Virus record (IMG/VR): IMGVR_UViG_3300017692_000007
Location: 1-24,734 of that record
Length of the DNA: 24,734 nt
Reading direction: 5' to 3' (one strand)
From: a virus
Positions 13,417-19,174 of this stretch are shown here, piece by piece. Made by a program: the position numbers and the translations under genes. A model generated the notes under the pieces. That model saw nothing but the letters and a program-made list of their open reading frames with translations. It ran no database searches and was not told the origin of the DNA. The stretch's first letter is position 1. Each line of letters opens with the position of its first letter.

Positions 13417-13971
13417 ATGACCGACTTCCGACTGTACCAACAAGCGGTGTCGCCCGCGCTGGTCGACCTGATCAGCGGGGCGCTGCTCCACGTGCGCATG
13501 AGCCGTGACCCCAACCAGCGCATCGAGCGGAACGGGAACGCCTACATCAACCGCTGGATGCTGGCCCGCAAGGGTCAGGTTCCGCTGTACGACGACCCCG
13601 CCGAGCTGCTGGGCTACGCGGGCATGATCCCGAGCGAGCTCGAGAACCTGTACATGCACGAGTACGCCCGCAGCGACGCGGACGACCCGCACTGCCACCC
13701 GTGGCCGAACGTCACCCTCGTGGTCGACGGCTGGTACCGCGAGAACATGTACGAGGCCGGCACCAACGTGCTGGTCGGCACCGCGACCCGCCTGCCGGGC
13801 GACGTGGTCGTGCGGTCGAGCGGCTCCGTCCACGCCATCGTGGAGACCAGCTCCGACTGCGTCAGCCTGTTCGCCACCCTGCCGAAGGAGAAGGACTGGG
13901 GCTTCCACACGGACGCTGGCTTCGTCCACTCCCGCGACTACTCCCCCAACAACGTGAGGCCGCTGTCGTGA
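13417..13971 (+). CDS. Cupin-fold protein
   Basis: This 184-residue protein shows a cupin-type metal-binding pattern: H81 in MHEYARSD, H92 and H94 in PHCHPW, then VTLVVDGWYRE, a GDVVVRSSGSVH segment (H139) and a late WGFHTDAGFVH. The HxHPW, the GD-V-strand and the final tryptophan-containing strand match a family of small jelly-roll proteins found in phages and bacteria, usually annotated only as cupin. The reaction is unknown; a nonheme-metal oxygenase, a sugar-modifying enzyme or a binding protein are all possible. The ATG follows the preceding stop without a gap, and its stop overlaps the next GTG as GTGA. Confidence 0.7.
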   Translation: MTDFRLYQQAVSPALVDLISGALLHVRMSRDPNQRIERNGNAYINRWMLARKGQVPLYDDPAELLGYAGMIPSELENLYMHEYARSDADDPHCHPWPNVTLVVDGWYRENMYEAGTNVLVGTATRLPGDVVVRSSGSVHAIVETSSDCVSLFATLPKEKDWGFHTDAGFVHSRDYSPNNVRPLS

Positions 13972-14261
13972 GCGAGTACACCGCGCTGCTGGCCAAGATG
14001 AGCGAGCAGGACCGGGAGATCGTCCAGGCGAAGATGGCGCAGGTCCAGCTGACGGCCGCGAGGGACACCAAGAACCGCATGTACGTGGTGGCCGAGATGC
14101 GGGCCGGACCCATGCGCCTCGAGGCCGTGGACTTCGAGGGCAAGGTGACCTTCACCATGTGCTACGACAACGACGTGATGGCTCACATGGGCGAGGAGGC
14201 TGCGAGGCTGTTCAGCACCTTCGTCACCGACACCATGGAGCGACGCCCCAAGGAGGGCTGA
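13968..14261 (+). CDS. Hypothetical protein
   Basis: This encodes 97 residues from a GTG overlapping the cupin stop. An N-terminal helix (LLAKMSEQDREIVQAKMAQVQ) is followed by strands (NRMYVVAEMRAGPMRLEAVDF; KVTFTMCYD) and a C-terminal helix. The fold is likely alpha/beta; no motif identifies it. The stop overlaps the next ATG as TGATG, so it is coupled to the conserved phage protein at 14261. Confidence 0.68.
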   Translation: MSEYTALLAKMSEQDREIVQAKMAQVQLTAARDTKNRMYVVAEMRAGPMRLEAVDFEGKVTFTMCYDNDVMAHMGEEAARLFSTFVTDTMERRPKEG

Positions 14262-15010
14262 TGAACATATTCTACGTGGACCTGGACCCCGCGAAGGCGG
14301 CCCAGGCCCTCCACAACCGACACATCATCAAGATGATCAGCGAGAGCTGCCAGCTGCTGTCCGTCTGGGCTAGCCGCTGGACCCCGATGGACCGGGGCAA
14401 GCTCTCGTTCATGACCGACGAACAGCACGCCGCCATGATGGCCGAGGTCGAGGCGGCGGACTTCGACCCCGAGGTGACCGACGCGATGGCGGAGGTGCCG
14501 CCCGACGTGCCCTGGACCGGCATCTCCCACCAGAACCACCCCGCCGCCCTGTGGCTCAGCGAGGGCCTCGGCAACGTGAGGTGGCTGGTGGAGCACCTCA
14601 AGGCTATGGTCGACGAGTACGACTTCCGCTACCCCGGCAACAAGGACAAGTTCGAGCGCGCGAGGGTCATCGTGCCCGCGATGCGCTACTGGCTGGGCAA
14701 GTTCGTGACGCTCAACCACACCTGCCCGAAGGCCTGCTTCCCGGACAAGTACAAGCACGAGCCCCTGGACCGCGAGAACGTGATGCAGGGCTACCGGGAC
14801 TACTACCTGTCGGAGAAGATCGCCGGCAACGAGTGGGGCAAGCGGGAGCCGCCGAGCTGGGTGATCCGGTACAAGGAACTCTACAAGCCTCCTCCCCCGA
14901 TCGACGTGGGCGACATCTTCGCCGTGCCGTCGAAGCCCAAGGTCGAGCACGCTCTGCCGGTCGCGGAGCCGACTCGGCAGAAGGTCAGCGCGAAGGACAT
15001 CGTGTTCTAA
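14261..15010 (+). CDS. Conserved phage protein with HNRHIIKM motif
   Basis: This 249-residue protein starts MNIFYVDLDPAKAAQALHNR and continues HIIKMISESCQLLSVW, then ISHQNHPAALWLSEGLGNVR and LVEHLKAMVDEYDFRY. This string of conserved pieces (DxDP-A, HxxKM-E-QLLS, NHP-A-W, DEYxxRYG) belongs to a widespread family of phage and large-virus proteins of unknown role. Some annotations label it a pyrimidine-dimer glycosylase, but I cannot see the T4 endonuclease V active site and do not endorse that. Clustered His, Asp and Glu suggest a metal enzyme. The C-terminal tail (residues ~205-249) is Pro-rich and looks disordered. GGAGGG precedes the ATG. Confidence 0.7.
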   Translation: MNIFYVDLDPAKAAQALHNRHIIKMISESCQLLSVWASRWTPMDRGKLSFMTDEQHAAMMAEVEAADFDPEVTDAMAEVPPDVPWTGISHQNHPAALWLSEGLGNVRWLVEHLKAMVDEYDFRYPGNKDKFERARVIVPAMRYWLGKFVTLNHTCPKACFPDKYKHEPLDRENVMQGYRDYYLSEKIAGNEWGKREPPSWVIRYKELYKPPPPIDVGDIFAVPSKPKVEHALPVAEPTRQKVSAKDIVF

Positions 15011-15210
15011 TGTTTATCGAAGTCAAGGATAAGTTCGGCGAGATGCAGACGGTGAACCTGCTCAAGGTCTGCCGTCTCATCAACCGTGCGGGCGAGGCGG
15101 TCATCTGCTTTGGCCCCTCGCCCTACAACGAGATCCTAGCCGTGGAGGAGACCTACGAGTCCCTCCGCGACAGGGTGAACCGCGCCCTCGGGTGCACAAC
15201 GAAGGAGTGA
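15010..15210 (+). CDS. Hypothetical small protein
   Basis: This 66-residue protein has an ATG overlapping the previous TAA. It reads MFIEVKDKFGEMQTVNLLKV, then VICFGPSPYNEILAVEETYESL and a final helix. The layout (strand, VNL, strands, then a V-E-S/T-Y helix) resembles many small phage proteins with a short beta sheet capped by a helix. The function is unknown. The gene lacks its own clear ribosome binding site and is probably coupled to the preceding one. Confidence 0.65.
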   Translation: MFIEVKDKFGEMQTVNLLKVCRLINRAGEAVICFGPSPYNEILAVEETYESLRDRVNRALGCTTKE

Positions 15211-15215
15211 ATCGA

Positions 15216-15530
15216 ATGGCCGACGAGATCGAAGTGAACGAGATCGAGGTCCCCGAGACGGTCGAGGACGTCGTGGAGGACACGCCCGCGCCGCAGCCGG
15301 AGCGCCGCGAGCCGCCCGCGTCGAAGACCGACGAAGACCCGGTCGACGTCATGACGCGCCACCTGCGCGACCACCCGGAGAACACCGCCGCCGACCTCGC
15401 GGACGTGATGAACGTTCTGGTACCCGGCACCACCGGCAAGGACGAGCGCGTCCGCGTCGCCGAGGCGGCGATCCGCGCCTCCGACCACCCGCTCAAGGGC
15501 TCGCTCAGCGAGGTCCGCGAGCGCCTCTGA
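15216..15530 (+). CDS. Acidic hypothetical protein
   Basis: This encodes 104 residues from ATG 15216, eight bases after AAGGAG; an ATG at 15192 in the same frame lacks a site. The first 50 residues are strongly acidic and Pro-rich (EVNEIEVPETVEDVVEDTPA) and probably disordered. The C-terminal half is helical. No family is recognised. It is the last gene before a C(UUCG)G terminator, so it closes the group that begins at 13117. Confidence 0.68.
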   Translation: MADEIEVNEIEVPETVEDVVEDTPAPQPERREPPASKTDEDPVDVMTRHLRDHPENTAADLADVMNVLVPGTTGKDERVRVAEAAIRASDHPLKGSLSEVRERL

Positions 15531-15539
15531 CACAACCAC

Positions 15540-15569
15540 GGGAGTGGGCCTTCGGGCCTGCTCCCTTTT
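15540..15569 (+). terminator. Intrinsic terminator with UUCG tetraloop
   Basis: An 11-bp stem (two G-U pairs) from 15540-15550 and 15555-15565 is closed by the very stable C(UUCG)G tetraloop and followed by TTTT. It starts nine bases after the preceding stop and ends 13 bases before the next ATG, again leaving no room for a downstream promoter. Confidence 0.9.
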
Positions 15570-15582
15570 AAACGGACCGGAC

Positions 15583-15867
15583 ATGAAGGTGAGACAACTC
15601 AAGGCCATGCTTGAACGCTTCGACGAGGACGCCAGCGTGTCCCTGCTCGGGGCCGTCCAGGAGGTCCAGATCACGGGCTACAGGCCGGGGCTGCGCGTCA
15701 GCTCCGTGGAAGGAGAGATACATGATAAAGCGGGCCCTGTCGTGGATATTTCGCCGCTTCCGCCGCAGAGCTACGTCGTCCTCGACGGCGGGCTCTCGCC
15801 GGACAGCGTCATCCCCGGAATTCTCGATGCCGTACGGACAGCAGGTCCGGCGAGGCTCCTCCAGTGA
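15583..15867 (+). CDS. Hypothetical small protein
   Basis: This 94-residue protein begins MKVRQLKAMLERFDEDASVS, a start common to small phage proteins that have one helix packed on strands. Then follow VQEVQITGYRPGLRVSS and a Pro/Gly-rich end. Coding bias is clear up to about 15720 but weaker afterwards, where a second frame with a strong ribosome binding site begins. The ATG has no obvious Shine-Dalgarno sequence of its own. The function is unknown. Confidence 0.65.
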   Translation: MKVRQLKAMLERFDEDASVSLLGAVQEVQITGYRPGLRVSSVEGEIHDKAGPVVDISPLPPQSYVVLDGGLSPDSVIPGILDAVRTAGPARLLQ

Positions 15868-15883
15868 GCGACCCCGCCGCTGA
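15722..15883 (+). CDS. Possible nested small basic protein
   Basis: GGAAGGAGAG lies six bases before ATG 15722 and opens a 53-codon frame inside the previous gene. It ends just after the start of the following one. The product begins MIKRALSWIFRRFRRR and is rich in Ser and Arg. The start signal is among the best in the window, but Ser/Arg-rich composition is also typical of out-of-frame reads in GC-rich DNA. It could be real, or the signal could serve the overlapping gene only by chance. Confidence 0.3.
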   Translation: MIKRALSWIFRRFRRRATSSSTAGSRRTASSPEFSMPYGQQVRRGSSSERPRR

Positions 15884-16193
15884 GCGGCTGCGGTGGGCCG
15901 AGGCGCTGGAGAGCGGCAAGTTCGAGCAGGCCGAGGGCGCGCTGAAAGACAGTGCGGGACACTTCTGCTGCCTAGGCGTGGCGTGCGAGCTCTACGACCC
16001 GAGCAAGTGGAAGGTCGACGAAGAGCTTTACGTCGAATACGAGGGCATGCTCGGCATACCGCCCCCTCCCGTGCTGGAACGCTTCGGCATAACGGAAGAC
16101 CAAGCCAACTACTTGGCGACCTTGAACGACAGCCAGGGCAAGACCTTCAAGGAGATTGCCCAGGTCATTCGTGAAGGCATCCCTTCGTGCTGA
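15864..16193 (+). CDS. FCCLGV-family phage protein
   Basis: This 109-residue protein starts at a GTG overlapping the previous stop. It has WAEALESGKFEQAEGAL, then HFCCLGVACELYD (C35, C36, C41), a middle with PPPVLERFGI and a C-terminal LNDSQGKTFKEIAQVI. This is a recognisable phage family: a Trp-led helix with LxSGxY/F, a Cys-rich FCCLGVxCE block, then LNDxxGxxFxEIA. The role is unknown. Related copies occur at 16998 and at 24549, and a looser relative at 18450. The Cys block may bind metal or be structural. Confidence 0.78.
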   Translation: MSDPAAERLRWAEALESGKFEQAEGALKDSAGHFCCLGVACELYDPSKWKVDEELYVEYEGMLGIPPPPVLERFGITEDQANYLATLNDSQGKTFKEIAQVIREGIPSC

Positions 16194-16456
16194 CCGCGCT
16201 GGAGGGTGAGCCCACGGACGGCGTGGTCCTGTTCTGGGCAGGTTGGGCACCGCCCTCGACCGACATGCGAGACATGATGCACGCGCTGCCGGACGAGTTC
16301 CGCCACGTGGACGTCGAGGCTAACCCCGAGGCCGCGCTCAAGAACGACGTCAGGGGGCTGCCGACCGTCGTGCTCTACAGGCGCGGCGTCGACATGTCGC
16401 GCAAGATCGGCTACATCAACGAGCAGGCCCTCCGCGCGTGGATCGCGGAGAACTGA
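16187..16456 (+). CDS. Thioredoxin-fold protein lacking the redox cysteines
   Basis: This 89-residue protein has the thioredoxin core order: strand VVLFWAGW (13-20), helix, strand FRHVDVEANP, then RGLPTVVLYRRG with the cis-proline (P59), and a C-terminal helix. The WCGPC active site of thioredoxin is replaced by W20-A-P-P-S24, so both catalytic cysteines are missing while the second proline is kept. It cannot act as a disulfide reductase by the usual mechanism and is not a likely reductant for NrdA. T7 DNA polymerase uses host thioredoxin as a processivity factor without its redox activity, so a structural role of that type is an attractive inference. The start is GTG, overlapping the previous gene by seven bases. 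Confidence 0.75.
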   Translation: MLTALEGEPTDGVVLFWAGWAPPSTDMRDMMHALPDEFRHVDVEANPEAALKNDVRGLPTVVLYRRGVDMSRKIGYINEQALRAWIAEN

Positions 16457-16560
16457 GCATCTTATATGATATCCACAGAGGAGGTCTCATGGGACCCTGA
16501 CTACGTCCGACCAAGACCGGACAAGACTACACCACTCTGAACTCAAGTGAGGAATGAAAT
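16457..16560 (+). promoter_or_regulatory. Leader region with minigene and hairpin
   Basis: This 104-base gap holds CTTATATGATAT (16461-16472), the most AT-rich spot nearby and a possible -10 region without a good -35. Next comes AGAGGAGG (16477-16484) with ATG GGA CCC TGA at 16489-16500, a three-codon minigene. A hairpin GTCCG/CGGAC (16505-16522) follows. The ribosome binding site of the downstream gene is GAGGA at 16549. Together this looks like a regulatory leader for the gene at 16561. Confidence 0.45.
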
Positions 16561-16932
16561 ATGAAGATCGCGAACATGAACCAGGTCTGGCTCGCCAGCA
16601 AGGGCAAGCTCATCGCCTCGGCGGACGACATCGCCAACACCCTGGCCGACAAGCACAAGGTGCTGTGCGTCTGCGACCCCGACTCCGCTATCGTGATCCT
16701 CGAGACCTCCGACGAGGTCCTGGAGCAGCCCGACGACGCCGCGATCTACATCGTGGACAAGGGTGAGTTCGACGAGGTCCCCGGCGAGCTCGACCCGTTC
16801 GTCGCCACCGCCACCCCGACCGAGCGCTTCTTCGAGGAGAAGATCGAGTCGGCGTTCGGCGAGCCCGAGGAGGAGGACGAGCGGGAGACCGAGGACGCAG
16901 AGCTCAGCGAAGAGCACCAGCGGGCGCAGTAA
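16561..16932 (+). CDS. Acidic hypothetical protein
   Basis: This encodes 123 residues from ATG 16561, eight bases after GAGGA; ATG 16554 in another frame is too close to the site. The N-terminal two thirds read as alternating strands and helices (NQVWLASKGKLIASADDI; SAIVILETSDEVLE). The last 40 residues are extremely acidic (FGEPEEEDERETEDAEL). It resembles DNA-mimic or histone-like-binding phage proteins in charge only; no family is recognised. It is preceded by an elaborate leader and followed within six bases by the second copy of the repeated intergenic element. Confidence 0.72.
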   Translation: MKIANMNQVWLASKGKLIASADDIANTLADKHKVLCVCDPDSAIVILETSDEVLEQPDDAAIYIVDKGEFDEVPGELDPFVATATPTERFFEEKIESAFGEPEEEDERETEDAELSEEHQRAQ

Positions 16933-16937
16933 GCGCC

Positions 16938-16967
16938 CACGTCCCGAGCACGACGTTAAACTGCTCC
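16938..16967 (+). promoter_or_regulatory. Repeated intergenic element, copy B
   Basis: CACGTCC (16938-16944), seven bases, then GACGTTAAACTGC (16952-16964) and TCC. This matches the element at 12913. Here the flanks form GAGCA/TGCTC around the loop, whereas copy A pairs GGCA/TGCC, so the pairing is kept although bases differ. The next start codon is 31 bases downstream. A further small inverted repeat, CTAAA/TTTAG, lies between. Confidence 0.6.
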
Positions 16968-16997
16968 TTCCCCCTAAATTTTTAGCGGAGTACGAGT

Positions 16998-17318
16998 ATG
17001 AAGCAGCTGGTGAGGGACGCCTTCGTGGCCAACCTCCGGAGCGGCGCGTACAAGCAGGGCAGGTTCAGCATGGGCTCCGGCCCGATGAACGAGACCATGA
17101 AGCCCCCGTGCATGTGCGCGGCGGGCGTCCTGGCCGACACTCTGGGCGCTACGTGGTGCATGTACCGAGAGGACACGTGGGTACCCACGGCCACCCGGTT
17201 CCAAGAGGCTAACGTCACGCTTCGCGAGGAGTGCGAGCTGGTGCAGATGAACGACAAGCTGGGGATGACCTTTCCCCAAATAGCAGAGGAGGTGCTCAAG
17301 TGGGAATGCACATCGTAG
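16998..17318 (+). CDS. FCCLGV-family-related protein (diverged)
   Basis: This 106-residue protein has VANLRSGAYKQGRFSM near the start, a Cys block PPCMCAAGVLADTLG, and LVQMNDKLGMTFPQIAEEVL at the end. It follows the same plan as the protein at 15864 (helix with LRSGxY, Cys block, then NDKxGxTFxxIAEE) but with changed cysteine spacing. The function is unknown. The ATG lies eight bases after GGAG. It is the first gene after repeat element B and overlaps the next frame by 19 bases. Confidence 0.72.
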   Translation: MKQLVRDAFVANLRSGAYKQGRFSMGSGPMNETMKPPCMCAAGVLADTLGATWCMYREDTWVPTATRFQEANVTLREECELVQMNDKLGMTFPQIAEEVLKWECTS

Positions 17319-17629
17319 TGGGCGACGGCGGGTGGCTGCTGTCGCCCGGACTGACGCCCGAGGGACCCGCCCTCATCTTCCACAAGCTGGAGGCGGCAGG
17401 CGCCGTCGACGGCTCCCTAGGCCCGGTCCCGCAGCGCGAGCCGGACCTCTACATCGCTTTCAAGGAGATGCAAGGTGTGCACGCGTTCGTCGGAACACTC
17501 CAGGTCGTGGCCCAGCACATCGCCGCTCGTGCGGGTGCAGCTTACGGAGACGGCCCACGTGGGGCCGAGTGCGGCGGCGAAGATCCAGGACCTGGTGAGG
17601 GAGCACCCGACCCAATTCACCGCGACTGA
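17300..17629 (+). CDS. Hypothetical protein with overlapping tail
   Basis: This 109-residue frame starts at GTG 17300, seven bases after GAGGAGG. The first ~75 residues (HIVVGDGGWLLSPGLTPEGP, then LYIAFKEMQGVHAFVGTL) have strong third-position G/C bias. The last 35 (GAECGGEDPGPGEGAPDP) overlap the next gene in another frame and look unconstrained. The coding signal passes from this frame to the next near 17525. This suggests either separate genes with a run-on tail or a frameshifted pair. Confidence 0.58.
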   Translation: MGMHIVVGDGGWLLSPGLTPEGPALIFHKLEAAGAVDGSLGPVPQREPDLYIAFKEMQGVHAFVGTLQVVAQHIAARAGAAYGDGPRGAECGGEDPGPGEGAPDPIHRD

Positions 17630-17918
17630 GGTCGGCTACGGCTTCGAGCCCACGATCAAGGTCGAGACGTCGTCGGCGACCATGGCCTATGCGATCAGGC
17701 GCAAGATGTACCCGAGGGGCGACAAGCCGTCGAGCTTCTTCATGGTCATGTCCGACGACGCCTCCCGACCCCCTCCCAGGGTCCGCCACGCGGACTCCAT
17801 GAAGGCGGAGACGGAGGCCACCCGGCTGGCCAAGCTGCACCCAGGGACCTCCTTCTACGTGCTGGAGGCGAGGTCTGAGTTCGTTATGACAGGGGTCGCT
17901 CGCCGTGAGCTGGCCTGA
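17529..17918 (+). CDS. Hypothetical protein
   Basis: This encodes about 129 residues, starting at GTG 17529 or 17535; neither has a ribosome binding site. It has a helical N-terminus (SAAAKIQDLVREHPTQF), then GYGFEPTIKVETSSATMAYA and strands (KPSSFFMVMSDD), ending in a helix and GTSFYVLEARSEFVMTGV. No recognised family. The lack of an initiation signal, and the smooth handover of coding bias from the previous frame, make it possible that it is made as a fusion by +1 frameshifting or that it depends on reinitiation. Confidence 0.6.
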   Translation: MRVQLTETAHVGPSAAAKIQDLVREHPTQFTATEVGYGFEPTIKVETSSATMAYAIRRKMYPRGDKPSSFFMVMSDDASRPPPRVRHADSMKAETEATRLAKLHPGTSFYVLEARSEFVMTGVARRELA

Positions 17919-17937
17919 ATTCAAGAGGAGAACCTAC

Positions 17938-18414
17938 GTGAAGGCAGTAATCTACGCATCCGTCATCGCCGCGTCCATGCTGGTCGCCTGCAGCCCGCAG
18001 GCCCAGGAGGACGGCTGCGCGAAGGCCAAGGACCCGACCGAGTGCCGCACCTACGTCGAGGCGGGCGGCTCCGACAACGACTACCTGCTGTACGGCCTCG
18101 GCGGCTACCTGCTCGGGCGCTCCGCCAGCGGCCAGCCGACGCTCCAGCCCCGACCGGACTACCGGGGCTACCGCGCGCCGGTGACGACCCCGCGCCCCGT
18201 GGCCACCTACCGCGCGCCCGCGCCGTCGGCAGCTTACAAGGCACCCGCCGCGACGTACAAGGCTCCGGCTCCCTACAAGGCGCCGACCAGCTCGTACGTC
18301 TACAAGGCACCCCCGACGGTGACCTACTCGGCTCCCCGTGCGTACACCGCGCCGACCTACACCGCCCCGGTGCGCGCCTACTCGCCGCCGCCCTCGGTGT
18401 CCTTCCGCCGCTGA
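17938..18414 (+). CDS. Lipoprotein with YxAP repeats
   Basis: This encodes 158 residues from GTG 17938, with AGAGGAG eight bases upstream. Residues 1-18 form a lipoprotein signal ending L-V-A-C18; serine at +2 suggests outer-membrane sorting if the host follows the E. coli rule. Residues ~55-70 (DYLLYGLGGYLLG) could insert in or lie on a membrane. The second half is a low-complexity run of about ten YKAP, YRAP or YTAP units. The overall plan loosely recalls bacterial YgiB/DUF1190 lipoproteins. Phage lipoproteins often block superinfection by masking receptors (T5 Llp), so an exclusion role is possible. It forms a cluster with a second lipoprotein at 19171. Confidence 0.75.
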   Translation: MKAVIYASVIAASMLVACSPQAQEDGCAKAKDPTECRTYVEAGGSDNDYLLYGLGGYLLGRSASGQPTLQPRPDYRGYRAPVTTPRPVATYRAPAPSAAYKAPAATYKAPAPYKAPTSSYVYKAPPTVTYSAPRAYTAPTYTAPVRAYSPPPSVSFRR

Positions 18415-18449
18415 TACCGCAACAACCACTCTGAAAGGTACTACCTGAC

Positions 18450-19043
18450 ATGGTAAAGGGATACACGAACTACCCGTTCCTCACGAAGCGGAACCTGGAC
18501 AACCTCTGGAAGCTCTGCCGCCACCTCGAGCGCCTGCCGACGTGGTACGAACACTTCAACATGGCGACGTACCACAACCAGAAGATCGCCGAGGAGCAGG
18601 TGAAGCCGCACAGCCAGTGGCCCTGCGGTACGGTCGCCTGCGCAGCCGGCCACTCGATCGACGCGGGCGTGCCGTTCAACGCCCGCTTCATCGAGAAGCA
18701 GGAGGACCAGGAATGGGGCGAGCCGGCGTTCGAGTACCTGGCCGTCGACTGGGCCTCCTTCGCGGCGGACGCCTTCATGAATGACGAGACGCTCGAGAAC
18801 AAGGAGGCGCAGCGCCTCTACTCGTGGCTGTTCAGCGGCGGGTGGCACTCGCTGGACAACACCCACCGGGGCGCCGCGGCCCGAATCCGCTGGGTGCTGT
18901 ACAACCTGCCGTTGCCGGGAGACCCCGAGGGCTACTACCCGGCGATGGACCACGGCGTCGTCGAGGCGTACCAGCCGTACGTGGTCAAGGGCGACAGCCT
19001 GCTGAACCACGCCAAGCGCTTCCTCGCCGGTCTCCGCCGGTGA
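18450..19043 (+). CDS. Phage protein with CGTxxCxAGH motif
   Basis: This 197-residue protein begins with an ATG after GAAAGGTA. It has RHLERLPTWYEHFNMATY, then WPCGTVACAAGHSIDAG and a helical rest (AARIRWVLYNLP). The pairing of an LP-x-x-FxM helix with a CGTxxCxAG block is seen in a phage family related to the FCCLGV group here. The function is unknown. The two cysteines could bind metal or be structural. Its stop overlaps a GTG as GTGA. Confidence 0.72.
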   Translation: MVKGYTNYPFLTKRNLDNLWKLCRHLERLPTWYEHFNMATYHNQKIAEEQVKPHSQWPCGTVACAAGHSIDAGVPFNARFIEKQEDQEWGEPAFEYLAVDWASFAADAFMNDETLENKEAQRLYSWLFSGGWHSLDNTHRGAAARIRWVLYNLPLPGDPEGYYPAMDHGVVEAYQPYVVKGDSLLNHAKRFLAGLRR

Positions 19044-19174
19044 CGGAGCGGGAGGCCAAGAGGATGGGTGCCCTGGAGCAGGCGCTCCGGGACATCGCCA
19101 ACGCGGCGCAAAGCGCCAACTGGCAAGTTATCAAGACCATCGCGCAGAGCGCGCTTGAGGAGAACAGAGCATGA
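19040..19174 (+). CDS. Tiny helical protein
   Basis: This encodes 44 residues if it starts at GTG 19040, which overlaps the previous stop, or 36 from ATG 19064, which has GGGAGG eight bases before it. The product is one amphipathic helix, GALEQALRDIANAAQSANWQ and onward. Its stop overlaps the start of the SPFH-like lipoprotein as ATGA, so it may serve to couple translation. The function is unknown. Confidence 0.55.
   Translation: MTEREAKRMGALEQALRDIANAAQSANWQVIKTIAQSALEENRA

Noticed and set aside
14261-15010. Assignment as a pyrimidine-dimer DNA glycosylase
   Set aside because: The family is recognisable, but the endonuclease V N-terminal catalytic threonine and surrounding residues are not apparent. 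I left it as a conserved protein of unknown role.
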